A stretch of DNA of 29,422 nt from an uncultured Spirochaetaceae bacterium (GCA_946414625.1 CAMKPI010000002.1:1-29422); one strand, 5' to 3'; numbered from the stretch's first letter, positions 1 through 7,950 are shown. Notes: generated by a model from the letters alone, not told the origin. Program-made: numbers and translations.

Positions 1-195
1 AAGGTTGCATGAAGAACAATGACTTATGAAATTGCGAACTTTACTTGACGCTAGCAGCCAAAAAAATGGGGAATTATTATTTACCGGTTACCGAGGGGAA
101 AGTTTTGTAGGTAAAAAGTGGGTTTTCAGATAGAATCAGTGTATAATTGTTTAAGATAATGTGAGATAATTAGCACGGAGAACAGCGAGGGTTGT
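1..195. other. 5' flank of window, no gene seen
   Basis: This A+T-rich stretch has no convincing reading frame. It carries a good -10-like hexamer TATAAT at 142-147, about 50 bases upstream of the lipoprotein start at 196, but no clear -35 at the right distance. Treating it as the promoter of the lipoprotein gene is therefore only an inference. Confidence 0.4.
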
Positions 196-765
196 ATGAA
201 AAAGTTCATTTTGTTTTTATTTGTTATATGCGTGGGCTTCTGCCTACTGGGATGCAGAAGCATGGAAAATGGCGGTTTTGAGGCGGGATCGACGGGCGGC
301 ATTTCTGCTAGCAGACAGGAAAGTGACATAAATTGCAAGCCTGTGTTACCTGAAAATGACGATCATGGTACATCTGCGAGTTATGAGAAAGAATCCGACA
401 TATCCAGCGAACCTGTGTTTCCTAAAAATGACGCCCATGGCACATCTGCGAGTTATTGGAAAAAAAGTGGCACAGCTGGTGAGCCTGCCCCCAACCAGAA
501 CGCTTCGGATGATGGTTCGTTTGAATATCAAACAGGGTATGGATATGCCCTGAACAAGAACTACAGGGAGGCGCTTAACTGGTACTCTACTGCGGCGGAA
601 AAGGGCAATACTGACGCTTTGTTTGAGTTAGGCTACATGTATTACAGCGGAAAAGGCGTACAACTCAACTACGCAAAGGCTTACGAATATTTCTGCAAAG
701 CAGCATCACAGGGAAGTGTAAGAGCAAAAGATTACGTTGAGTATATGCAGAAAAACGGTTTATAG
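196..765 (+). CDS. Sel1-repeat lipoprotein
   Basis: A 189-residue exported protein. It opens with a lipoprotein signal peptide (lysines, hydrophobic core, lipobox LLGC with Cys20), so it is probably lipid-anchored in the envelope. Residues about 40-100 are a polar linker made of roughly three 24-residue repeats sharing HGTSASY; the underlying DNA repeats with a 72-bp period. Residues about 108-180 form Sel1/TPR-like helical repeats (NYREALNWY, AEKGNTDALFELGYMYYSGKGV, where the second is typical Sel1 spacing), a fold generally used for protein-protein contacts. The start is supported by GAGGG about six bases upstream. The gene stands alone and converges with the next one. No partner is evident, so its specific role is unknown. 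Confidence 0.8.
   Translation: MKKFILFLFVICVGFCLLGCRSMENGGFEAGSTGGISASRQESDINCKPVLPENDDHGTSASYEKESDISSEPVFPKNDAHGTSASYWKKSGTAGEPAPNQNASDDGSFEYQTGYGYALNKNYREALNWYSTAAEKGNTDALFELGYMYYSGKGVQLNYAKAYEYFCKAASQGSVRAKDYVEYMQKNGL
340..483 (+). repeat. 72-bp tandem repeat in the lipoprotein linker
   Basis: Two close copies start at 340 and 412 (shared core CCTGTGTTxCCTxAAAATGA, later CATCTGCGAGTTAT), and a third, diverged copy follows. The period is 24 codons, so the reading frame is kept. Confidence 0.7.
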
Positions 766-788
766 AGGGACTTTTCTTGAAAACCTGT

Positions 789-820
789 ACCGGTCATTCC
801 GGCAAAGCCGGATGACCGGT
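789..820. terminator. palindrome between convergent genes
   Basis: The arms ACCGGTCATTCCGGC and GCCGGATGACCGGT pair with a single bulged T around an AAA loop. The hairpin lies between the convergent lipoprotein and YbjN-like genes, so a bidirectional terminator is plausible. Neither side has a good T-run, and it could equally be a REP-like repeat. Confidence 0.5.
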
Positions 821-890
821 TCAACATTGCAACAAGCGTTTGACTTAATCCGCACGTCGCAGCCGAAACGCCCGGCTACGGCTAGGGGAG

Positions 891-1481
891 TTAAATCAAT
901 CCCAAATCGCTCAAAATCCAGTCAACGACATTTCCGGCAAAACTCTCAAAAGCGTAGAAATTCCAGTATGACCACTGCATATAGTCCGTCACGCCATCAT
1001 CAAAAACAATGTGCTTCAAACAGATATAACCTTCATCATCCAGAAAAACTGTGCCCATAACATAGTAATCAATATATGAATTATACTTGTTTATAGCTTC
1101 AAGAGCCTCGGTGCGTTTTGAAGAAGGAACCGGCTCGCAGCAATAATAATACATTTCCAGCTCATTTGGATAAAAATCAAGTATTGCCTCGTCAAAGTTA
1201 GAATATTCAAAATAAACCGAATGAACATCATTTTTTGAATTATAAGTAAAACCGATTTCATCCAGAGTATCGACTTGCTTTACATACTCATCAGGAGAAA
1301 AACCGCCCGCATACATAGAAATAAAATTAATGACCCTTTCGTCTGTCACTTTATCGTAAGGAATGACCTTTTCCGAGCTTTTACTATCCGAATTGGAATC
1401 AGAGACGGACTCCGCACCCGCAGCAAAAACCGCAGTAAGCACAAATGCAAAAATCAATAGAACAGTCAACAACTTTTTCAT
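891..1481 (-). CDS. exported YbjN-like protein
   Basis: A 196-residue protein with a clear signal peptide (MKKLLTVLL, hydrophobic core, AxA-type cleavage region near residues 20-24) and a short Ser/Asp linker. The remainder resembles the YbjN/sensory-transduction regulator fold: EALEAINKYNSY, then a strand-turn with FLDDEGYICL, then DDGVT and a C-terminal amphipathic helix. The YbjN assignment rests on pattern recognition and is moderate. Function is unknown; YbjN-fold proteins are often adaptor- or chaperone-like. An upstream in-frame ATG at 1535 was rejected because ATG 1481 sits behind AAGGGG and begins the signal peptide. It is transcribed divergently from the deaminase gene across a 120-bp A+T-rich gap. 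Confidence 0.7.
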   Translation of the reverse strand: MKKLLTVLLIFAFVLTAVFAAGAESVSDSNSDSKSSEKVIPYDKVTDERVINFISMYAGGFSPDEYVKQVDTLDEIGFTYNSKNDVHSVYFEYSNFDEAILDFYPNELEMYYYCCEPVPSSKRTEALEAINKYNSYIDYYVMGTVFLDDEGYICLKHIVFDDGVTDYMQWSYWNFYAFESFAGNVVDWILSDLGLI

Positions 1482-1523
1482 AAAACACCCCTTTTTGAGC
1501 CACTTCAAACAAAAACTAAAATT

Positions 1524-1553
1524 TTGTTTTTTCAATCGTATTTATGGTATTAT
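1524..1553 (+). promoter_or_regulatory. probable promoter of the deaminase gene
   Basis: TTGTTT (1524-1529), an 18-bp spacer, then an extended -10 TGGTATTAT (hexamer 1548-1553). It lies about 50 bp before the deaminase start in the divergent intergenic region. Confidence 0.45.
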
Positions 1554-1603
1554 TACACTGCAAAATCAACAAAAAAATCAACAAAATAATCTGAGGAGTT
1601 CTC

Positions 1604-2083
1604 ATGAAAAAAGATCACATCTATTATCTAGAAAGAGCTATTGAAGTGTCTAAAAAATCTAGAAGTCACGGGAACACTCCTTTTGGAGCGATTTTGGTTG
1701 ACGCTGACGGCAATATACTCTTAGAACAGGAAAATATTGAAATTTCCACACATAAATGTACCGGCCATGCTGAAACCGCGCTTGCGGAGGCGGCTTCTCA
1801 AAAATACAGCAAGGATTTTCTTTGGAATTGCACGCTCTATACCTCGGCGGAACCGTGCGCTATGTGCTCAGGAGCGATTTACTGGGCAAATATCGGTCAT
1901 GTAGTGTACGCAATGACGGAAAAACGGCTCCTTGAACTCACGGGAAGCAACGAGCAGAACCCTACTTTCAGTCTGCCTTGCAGAGATGTTTTCTCACACG
2001 GACAAAAGGACATTAAAGTTACGGGTCCTTTCCCGGAACTGGAGGAAAAAGCGGCAGCAGTCCACAAAGGGTATTGGAAATAG
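1604..2083 (+). CDS. nucleoside deaminase (cytidine-deaminase fold)
   Basis: A 159-residue zinc hydrolase of the CMP/dCMP/guanine/tRNA-adenosine deaminase family. The zinc and proton-transfer motifs are complete: H55-A-E57 in TGHAET and P84-C85-A-M-C88 in AEPCAMC. The substrate-loop region NTPFGAILV (24-32) is typical. The C-terminal half (DVFSHGQKDIKVTGP, then EEKAAAVHKGYW) resembles the free-base/nucleoside deaminase (guanine deaminase-like) branch more than TadA, which usually has a shorter, different tail. Hydrolytic deamination of a purine or pyrimidine base in the cytoplasm is expected; the exact substrate is not settled. The start follows GAGGAG at good spacing. A strong terminator follows at once, so the gene is monocistronic. 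Confidence 0.88.
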   Translation: MKKDHIYYLERAIEVSKKSRSHGNTPFGAILVDADGNILLEQENIEISTHKCTGHAETALAEAASQKYSKDFLWNCTLYTSAEPCAMCSGAIYWANIGHVVYAMTEKRLLELTGSNEQNPTFSLPCRDVFSHGQKDIKVTGPFPELEEKAAAVHKGYWK

Positions 2084-2102
2084 TAATTCTATTTAAAACA
2101 GG

Positions 2103-2138
2103 GAGCTGTTGTAAAACGACTTTTACAACAGCTCTTTT
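2103..2138 (+). terminator. intrinsic terminator after the deaminase
   Basis: A perfect 14-bp stem (GAGCTGTTGTAAAA / TTTTACAACAGCTC) around CGAC is followed by TTTT, 20 bases after the deaminase stop. Because AGCTGTTGTAAAA recurs loosely at the far side of the IS remnant (GGCTGTTGTTAAAA near 3355-3368), it may also include an IS end. Confidence 0.8.
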
Positions 2139-2277
2139 ACATAAAATTACAGGATAACTTTCAAAAATAAGATTTCTGTAAGTTGTGAAATATAATTCTC
2201 CACTTTTAGGGAATAGAAATGGTTTCAAGCGGGCTGTATAATAAAAATTGCAAGCAAAACAGGAGGAATGAAACCAT

Positions 2278-3238
2278 ATGAGCATAATAACAGAAAAGCG
2301 GAGAAAAACAAACAGCTGTTTTGGATATAATGAGAGATTATTTCTTGAAGGGTATTTATCAGGCAGGAGAGGGTTTGAGAAAATAACCAAAAGGAAAAGG
2401 CTGGCTGAGATTTTCGGATGTGACAGGAAAACGATTTACGATGAAATAAAGCGCGGCTTGGTGGAGCATTTAAGAAGTGATTTAAGCATAGTGACAGAAT
2501 ACAATGCCGATTTTGCTCAAAAGAAGGCGGATTACGAAAACACCGCCAGGGGGAGGGATTTAAAGATAGGGAAAGACACGCGTCTGTGTGAGATATTGAA
2601 GAACAAGATAAAAAAGGAAAAGCAAAGCCCTTATGCGGTAATTGCGGAATTTAACATAAAGGGCTGGCAGACAGAAACGAGATTCTGTGAAAAGACGTTA
2701 TACAACTGGATAAATAAAGGAGTCATTCCGGATATAGCGAACACAGACCTGCCGAATAAAGGAATCAAATACAAGGAAAAGGGTTCCAAGAGGAGACACA
2801 GCCGCGCTGAATGCGCTAGGCGCAGCATAGATTACAGACCGGAGGAAGCGGAAGACAGACGGCGGTTCGGACACTGGGAAGCGGACACTGTAAAGGGAGG
2901 GAAGGACACACCTCCGGATTGTCTGTTCACAATGACGGAAAGGAAGACAAGGAATGAGAAAGCCGTGAAGATACCGAATGCGAAGGCGGAAAGCGCAGTG
3001 GCTTATCTGGACAGGCTGGAAAGGGAGATGGGAAACGAAGCGTTCCGGAAGACCTTTAAAACAATAACCTATGACGGCGGAAGAGTTTATGGATTTGAAA
3101 GGCATGGAGACAAGCTGCATAGACGGGAAGCCTAGAACAAAGGTGTTTTTCGTGCATCCGTATACGGCATGCGAGAGAGGGACAAATGAGAACCACGACA
3201 GGATGCTGCGGCGGTTCTTCCCTCAAGGGCGAGCGTGA
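2278..3238 (+). pseudogene. IS30-family transposase, frameshifted and 3'-truncated
   Basis: The first 285 codons (2278-3135) encode an IS30-type transposase. An N-terminal helix-turn-helix lies near residues 40-62 (RLAEIFGCDRKTIYDEIKRG). The DDE domain has its first Asp in HWEADTV (D203) and its second in TYDGG (D266, where the family usually has DNG). Just after GFER the frame breaks. A single extra base near 3103 moves the rest into the +1 frame, where 3104-3238 reads on with IDGKPRTKVFF and CERGTNEN, the segment carrying the catalytic Glu. That frame then stops at 3236-3238, short of the usual C-terminus. The product cannot be a full transposase. GGAGG precedes the start. Sense and frame were read directly; the family call rests on the HTH and the HWEADTV and ERGTNEN motifs. 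Confidence 0.88.
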
Positions 3239-3396
3239 ACGGCCTCTTCTTCGCTGAATCCGTTGCCCGGTTCGCATGGAGATTTTCTGCCGCAGCTTAT
3301 GAGTCCCGTATGGACAAGTCTATTCTTTGAGGCATTGTGGCTGTTGTGGTGTTGTGGCTGTTGTTAAAACCCCTCGTTCCATGGTAACATAGTCGG
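3239..3396. other. gap between IS remnant and kinase gene
   Basis: No gene was found. Near 3346-3372 there is a G/T-rich run with TGTGGCTGTTGTGG repeated, ending GGCTGTTGTTAAAACC. Its reverse complement resembles the right arm of the palindrome at 2103-2134, so it may be the degenerate right end of the IS. Confidence 0.35.
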
Positions 3397-4143
3397 GTGG
3401 ACAATCTGAGACCAGAATCGGAAAAAGATGTTGAAAGCCTCGTTGCCATCGGCAGATCGGTGCGGTTTTTGATTCATGAAATCAAGAATCCTCTCACCGC
3501 TATTTCCTTTCGGTGTGAGATGCTCCGGGACGAAGCGGCGCGTCTTGCGGAAGGAGAGCCCGGACATGGAAAGAACAGTTCCGGCGGCTCGGATGGGGAC
3601 GCTTTTTCCGAGATAAATACGCTGATAGAATCTATAGAAGAGGATGTAGAGCGTATAAACGGTCTTTGTGGGCATGTGGGAAGCTTTTTCTCCGATCCGG
3701 TGGGCAGTTCTGATGTCCTGGATCTCGTTTCGTTTTTGACGTCTGTTGCCGCTTCTTTTGGGAACAATGTTTCCGTTGAAATCAACGTCCGGCGGGCTCG
3801 AGTGGTGTTTGACAGGGAAAAACTCCGCTCGGTGCTGGAAAACCTCATAAAAAACGCGCTTGAAAGTGCGGAGGCTGCCGGAAGGGACAAAAAAGAAAAG
3901 GCTGAGGTCTGTCTTTCGGAAAGAGATGGATTCTATGTTATCGATATTCGCGACAGGGGCGCCGGAGTGAGTCCTGATGTTCGCGAACGGATGTTCGAGC
4001 CGTTCTATACGACCAAAACTCAGGGCTCGGGCATCGGACTATTTCTGTCAAAAAGATTTCTTGAAGCCCGGGGCGGGCGAATTTCAATTGAAAACAGACC
4101 TGGCGGCGGGGCTGTCTGCACAGTGGTTCTCTGCAAGGCGTGA
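3397..4143 (+). CDS. soluble histidine kinase, possibly 5'-truncated
   Basis: A 248-residue protein made only of the transmitter core. The dimerisation/phosphoacceptor helix carries H27 in FLIHEIKNPLTAI. The HATPase domain has an N-box LENLIKNALES (147-157), G1 DRGAGV (187-191), F-box FEPFYTTK (200-207) and G2 GSGIGLFLSKR (210-220). It should autophosphorylate and pass phosphate to a response regulator, but none lies nearby. There is no sensor, PAS, HAMP or membrane segment. The only available start is GTG 3397, since an in-frame TAA lies at 3385-3387, and no ribosome binding site is visible. Sitting about 160 bp from a broken IS30, it may be the surviving 3' part of a larger kinase, or a natural cytosolic NtrB-like kinase. 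Confidence 0.8.
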   Translation: MDNLRPESEKDVESLVAIGRSVRFLIHEIKNPLTAISFRCEMLRDEAARLAEGEPGHGKNSSGGSDGDAFSEINTLIESIEEDVERINGLCGHVGSFFSDPVGSSDVLDLVSFLTSVAASFGNNVSVEINVRRARVVFDREKLRSVLENLIKNALESAEAAGRDKKEKAEVCLSERDGFYVIDIRDRGAGVSPDVRERMFEPFYTTKTQGSGIGLFLSKRFLEARGGRISIENRPGGGAVCTVVLCKA

Positions 4144-4249
4144 TGCGATATCAGACAGGTTTTCAATGCCTGGCTACCACCGGGCTGCTGCATCTGGTTG
4201 TCCGTTTCTGAGTCCGAAAAGGCTTCGGGAACGCCGTCGGGAGGTGAAT

Positions 4250-4816
4250 ATGCAGGAAGACATTTGCCGATCATGGTGCGGCGGAGATCCTCTTTTGGAA
4301 GAATACCACGACCGCGAATGGTGCAAGATTCACCACGACGACCGATTCCAGTTCGAGATGCTCTGCCTTGAAGGTGCGAGCACAGGGTTGTCCTGGAAGA
4401 TCATCCTTCACAAACGGGCAGCGTACAGAGCGGCTTTTCATGATTTCGACATTGCTGCCTGTGCGGAAATGCCGGATAGCGAGCTGGAAGAGATTCTGTC
4501 CAGTGAGTCTGATTTTTGTGTTGTCAGGAACCGCTCCAAGGTCTACAGCGTCAGAAGGAATGCCCGGGTGGTGAAGTCGATACAGGCGGAGTTCGGCTCG
4601 TTTGACGCATATCTTTGGAACTTCGCCGGGCATGGACAGATAGACGGCTCATGGCTTTGCTTGAGTGATGTTCCTGTTTCAAACGATGTTTCGCGCCGGA
4701 TGAGCCGGGACATGAAAAGGCGGGGCATGGCCTATGTTGGCGAAACAATCACATATTCTTTTATGCAGTCTATTGGAATTGTGAACGACCATCTTGCAGG
4801 CTGCAGATTCAGATAA
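4250..4816 (+). CDS. tag: DNA-3-methyladenine glycosylase I
   Basis: A 188-residue base-excision repair enzyme that removes 3-methyladenine from DNA. The family zinc ligands are visible: an N-terminal Cys (C6) and YHDREW (H20), and C-terminal NDHLAGC (His and Cys). The active-site segment FEMLCLEGASTGLSW matches the family's LEG-x-GLSW motif with its catalytic-pocket Glu, followed by KRAAYRAAF. Length matches Escherichia coli Tag (about 187). The frame is open upstream to ATG 3977, but that overlaps the kinase gene. ATG 4250 is chosen because GGAGGTG precedes it and the Tag fold begins there. It lies 106 bp after the kinase in the same direction. Confidence 0.93.
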   Translation: MQEDICRSWCGGDPLLEEYHDREWCKIHHDDRFQFEMLCLEGASTGLSWKIILHKRAAYRAAFHDFDIAACAEMPDSELEEILSSESDFCVVRNRSKVYSVRRNARVVKSIQAEFGSFDAYLWNFAGHGQIDGSWLCLSDVPVSNDVSRRMSRDMKRRGMAYVGETITYSFMQSIGIVNDHLAGCRFR

Positions 4817-5112
4817 ATTATTCCAAGCCTGATGATCATTGGGCTCGCATGTATAAAAAATCAAGAGTTCTGAGATAAATGTGTTCGTACCGCTGGACGG
4901 GATGATGGCGCGCCTCATGCAAAAAGCATGAGTCTTGAGGCTGCCTCTAGAGACGCGATTGCGGAGTCGTATCCGGTAGCCCGCGGGGACGGAACAAGGC
5001 GGAGTTCCATGAGGAGAGTGGAGGAACGTGGAGGAGCATGCGGCGCTTACCGGAACGCGGGGTAGAGCATCACCGATTACCGTTGACGTTTATTTTGGTG
5101 GTGCTTATGTGC
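4817..5112. other. intergenic region between convergent genes
   Basis: No gene is supported. It holds two small hairpins and an extra copy of the 3' end of the neighbouring permease gene (listed separately). The hairpins are 4826-4845, which pairs AGCCTGATGA with TCATTGGGCT using two G-T pairs, and 4914-4932, CTCATGC-AAAAA-GCATGAG. Either could act as a terminator for tag or the permease, but neither has a clean T-run. Confidence 0.5.
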
Positions 5113-5138
5113 TTACCGGAACGCGGGGTAGAGCATCA
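5045..5138. repeat. 66-bp duplication of the permease gene 3' end
   Basis: An exact 28-bp segment (starting GCTTACCGGAACGCGGGGTA) occurs at 5045-5072 and again at 5111-5138, 66 bp apart. The second copy encodes the last codons and stop of the minus-strand permease (MLYPAFR-stop). The first is a non-functional duplicate just beyond the stop. The homology continues imperfectly afterwards (GATTACCG). Confidence 0.9.
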
Positions 5139-7008
5139 TGCCTGGGATTACCGTGACCGCGCATAGGCAGAGGGACGGAAGAATTCCGTGTTTTAGGAGC
5201 TCCCGCATTCCCCAGCCGGTCTCCTGAGTGAGCATCGGAACCAGTGTTGTGGAGGCAGGAGTGAGCAGTGTGCACATAGATCCGATGTAGCACATCTGGA
5301 CAAGTCCCCGGGGATCCGCGCCTAAGCGGAAACATGTAGACAGGACGATGGGAATGAGGATTCGTCCAACCGCCCGGTTGTAGACAAGGGATGAAAGAAT
5401 GAGAGCCGCGAAAAAGAACGAAGCTCCCAGTATGAAGCTGTTTTGATTTCCTGCGAGTGCGGCGAACACGATATCTCCGATTTTTCCGGCAACCCCTGAT
5501 GCCACGAGAGCCTTTCCCATCGCGGTTGAGGAAGCGTAGATTATTATCACGTTCATGTTCAGCGCAAGAAGCGCTTCTTTTTCGGTGAGCACTTTCAGGC
5601 ATACGAGGGCGCATGCCGCGGCACAAGGGATCACCCAGGTGTCAAGCGTGGAGGGACGAGCGACAAGGGAGACCACGGCGATGAAGAAAAGAATCATCAC
5701 CGATGCGTCCTGGAACTTCGTCAGATTGGACGCTTTAGGTGCTGTTTGCGGAGGCACTGTATTGTCCCTGCAGGAGACCGGCGCCAAGGCGGCGGTTTTT
5801 TTTGCTGAATCTTTTGACGCTGATATTCCTGCTGAATCCGTTGGAGCGGGAACGTCCAGCGAGAAATCCGTCGAAACTGAATCCGAGGAGACCGGATCCG
5901 CGGAGGCAGAATCTACCGATACGAAAACAGCCCAAAGAATCGCGAAAACTGCAGCCGGCAGCTTCAGAATCATTTCTGTGAACGGAGTGTTCAGAAATCC
6001 CTCGATGCCGTAATATGCCTGCATCGTGTTGTTTTCTATGTAGTTCGCGGCATAGGGGCCTATTGGAGTGAGCGTGAACGCACCGGAAGTGACAACAAGA
6101 GCCGTGCCGTGGAGCATTTTATCGTATCTGATGCCGATCTTTTTGCATTGACTGGAGATAATAGGACAAATCAGGGCAAAGACCGCGGTAGTAGTCGGGA
6201 TGAACTGGGACAGAGTAAACGCGGCAAGCGCGTAAGAAGCGGCAAGGGCACGGGGTTTTTTTGCTGCGATGCGGCCGGCTTTGCCCGATAGTCGGGAGAG
6301 GAACGAGGTTTTCGAGAAGGCGGCGGAGATGACGAACATGCTCGCCATCGTGAGTGTTGTGTTGTTGCAGATGCTTCCTGCCGCGTCGGAAGCGGAGATG
6401 CAGCCGCAAGAGATAAGTGCCAGCATCGAGGCAAGAGCCACGGCACCCATCGGGAAACGATTCAGGACATAGAGGGCAATTGTCGCTGTAAAAATTATCA
6501 AGACCACCGTCACGCAAGCATTATGGCGGTTTTCTGACTGTTTTTGAAGTGTTTCGGGATTCGGCTTCTTGGTTTCGGGTTTTGGTGTCTTGGTTCCTGG
6601 TGTTTTGGCATCCGGTGTATCGGCTTCTTGTGGTGGTTTCCGGTGTTTTGGTGTCTCGGCTTGTGGTGTTTCAGTTTTTCTGTGCGGTTGTTTTGGGTCG
6701 TTTTTGAAGTGTTTTGGTTTCCGGTGTTTCGGCTTCTCGGCTTGTGGTGGTTCAGTTTTTCTGCGCGGTTGTTTTTTGGTCGTTTTTGAAGTGTTTTGGT
6801 TTCTGGCGTCTTCGGTTCCGTTGTTATGGTTTCCGGAGTCTTGGTTTCTGTTGTTTTGGCATCCGGCGTTTCGGCTTCTCGGCTTGTGGTGGTTTGGTTC
6901 CTGGCGCGGCGACTTCGGGTATCTCGGCTTCTGGTGTTTTGGGTTCCGCCGCGGCGTTTTCCGGCATGGCGACTTCCGGAATGAATCGAGAGGTTTTGAT
7001 TCTGACAA
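5113..7008 (-). CDS. SLC13/DASS-type permease with repeat-rich N-terminus
   Basis: The conserved part is a polytopic inner-membrane protein (about 165-631) resembling the divalent anion:Na+ symporter/ion-transporter superfamily. It has TM1 around 166-182, re-entrant-type segments QFIPTTTAVFALICPI and YNRAVGRILIPIV, and conserved GAFTLTPIGPYAANYI. Sodium-coupled uptake of a dicarboxylate, sulfate or citrate-like anion is typical, but the substrate is unknown. A Ser/Asp/Ala-rich loop of about 60 residues interrupts the middle. Residues 1-163 are very unusual: Lys/Pro/Thr/Gln-rich, strongly basic and encoded by tandem repeats. The annotated start is TTG 7006-7008 (AGGA upstream). A GTG at 6511-6513 (V166) would give a normal-length permease but has no clear ribosome binding site. 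The core call is fairly sure; the N-terminus is doubtful. Confidence 0.72.
   Translation of the reverse strand: MSESKPLDSFRKSPCRKTPRRNPKHQKPRYPKSPRQEPNHHKPRSRNAGCQNNRNQDSGNHNNGTEDARNQNTSKTTKKQPRRKTEPPQAEKPKHRKPKHFKNDPKQPHRKTETPQAETPKHRKPPQEADTPDAKTPGTKTPKPETKKPNPETLQKQSENRHNACVTVVLIIFTATIALYVLNRFPMGAVALASMLALISCGCISASDAAGSICNNTTLTMASMFVISAAFSKTSFLSRLSGKAGRIAAKKPRALAASYALAAFTLSQFIPTTTAVFALICPIISSQCKKIGIRYDKMLHGTALVVTSGAFTLTPIGPYAANYIENNTMQAYYGIEGFLNTPFTEMILKLPAAVFAILWAVFVSVDSASADPVSSDSVSTDFSLDVPAPTDSAGISASKDSAKKTAALAPVSCRDNTVPPQTAPKASNLTKFQDASVMILFFIAVVSLVARPSTLDTWVIPCAAACALVCLKVLTEKEALLALNMNVIIIYASSTAMGKALVASGVAGKIGDIVFAALAGNQNSFILGASFFFAALILSSLVYNRAVGRILIPIVLSTCFRLGADPRGLVQMCYIGSMCTLLTPASTTLVPMLTQETGWGMRELLKHGILPSLCLCAVTVIPGMMLYPAFR
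6654..6816. repeat. about 81-bp tandem repeat in the permease 5' region
   Basis: Two copies begin at TCTCGGCTTGTGGTG (6654 and 6735) and share CAGTTTTTCTGxGCGGTTGT and CGTTTTTGAAGTGTTTTGGT. A one-base length difference in the T/G run makes part of the repeat read in two different frames on the minus strand. The flanking region 6540-6960 is strongly G/T-rich on the plus strand and quasi-repetitive. Confidence 0.8.
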
Positions 7009-7067
7009 TTTTTATCCTGATTTTAATGCTGCTAAATGCAGCGTTTTGATTTCGAGCCTCTGATTCC

Positions 7068-7210
7068 TGCCTTTGGCTCCCTTCCTTGACCTCGCGACTG
7101 TCTTTGATCCGCGCCCTTAGCCCAGATCTCGTCTGACCCCGAGCCTTTGACCTTGACCGCCTCTGACCTCGTGCTTTTGACTCAGATCGCCTCTGACCCC
7201 GCGCTTTTGA
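7068..7210. repeat. degenerate 30-bp tandem repeat
   Basis: TCTGAC recurs at 7132, 7162 and 7192 with a 30-bp period, within units of the type CGCCTCTGACCxCGxGCTTT. At least three recognisable copies are present, with poorer ones upstream to about 7068. No gene is supported here. Confidence 0.7.
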
Positions 7211-7366
7211 TAAAGAAGTCCAAATGACAGGGACCGGTCTATCGGGACGATTGCTCTTGATTCGGCGCCCCCATGAAGACTGCAGCGTAGATCAAACGAT
7301 TTGGCGATTAAATGAAGGCTATGCGGCGCGAGGCTCTGTGCGGAAACCGATGGATCATTGTTGGTC

Positions 7367-7590
7367 GGGATTTGCCTGTAAACATGACCTTCCGGGAGAG
7401 ACGATGCGGGGAATCCGGGTTGATTTTAACGCGGGATTTGCCTGTAAACATGCTCTTTTGGTAGACGATGCAGGGAAACCGGGTTGAATTCGGCGTGAAA
7501 TTAACCTGTAAACATGCCCTTCCGGGAGAGACAGCGCAGGGAATCCGGGTTGATTTTAACGCGGGATTTGCCTGTAAGTGCGCCCTGTAA
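7367..7590. repeat. about 65-bp tandem repeat array
   Basis: CCTGTAA marks four unit junctions at 7375, 7441, 7505 and 7571 (periods 66, 64 and 66). The units share GGGATTTGCCTGTAAACATG, CTTCCGGGAGAGAC and GGGAATCCGGGTTGATTTTA. The middle copy is the most diverged. This is non-coding DNA in the 0.9-kb gap upstream of the barrel protein. Confidence 0.9.
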
Positions 7591-7685
7591 ATGTTTCATG
7601 TAAGTATGCACAGTTAAAGAAATACGGACAATTTGCCAGTCAGGAAAACTGTCGCCATCACGCGTCGCCGGCTGAAATTTATTTA

Positions 7686-7714
7686 TTGTTAAAGCCTGCA
7701 TTTTGTGATAAGAT
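7686..7714 (+). promoter_or_regulatory. probable promoter of the barrel-protein gene
   Basis: TTGTTA (7686-7691), a 17-bp spacer and TAAGAT (7709-7714) with an upstream TG making an extended -10. The start would be near 7721, giving a leader of about 230 bases before ATG 7951. No known riboswitch was recognised in that leader. Confidence 0.6.
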
Positions 7715-7950
7715 TCGCATGGAGTACTGCATGGTTCCGCATTGGGCATGGCTCCTGTTTTGCGCTGGATGTTTGCAAACCAAGTCGTGTCGGCGGAGAC
7801 CTTAGTGCGCCGGCAAGGCGATTTTGCTTCGACTTTGTCCGCTATGCAGGCTTCGATGGGGATTCAGGAATAATTCCTGCGACACGACCCTCCGGCGTGA
7901 CCGGAAGATTTCCCGGGTCATCCCTAGATCCATATCAAGAGGCGTTGCCC

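Noticed and set aside
6544..7063. Several overlapping Cys/Phe/Gly-rich plus-strand frames
   Set aside because: They are the complement of the permease's repeat-rich N-terminal region and match no family.
7224..7487. 87-residue plus-strand frame
   Set aside because: It simply reads through the 65-bp array, has no ribosome binding site and no family features.
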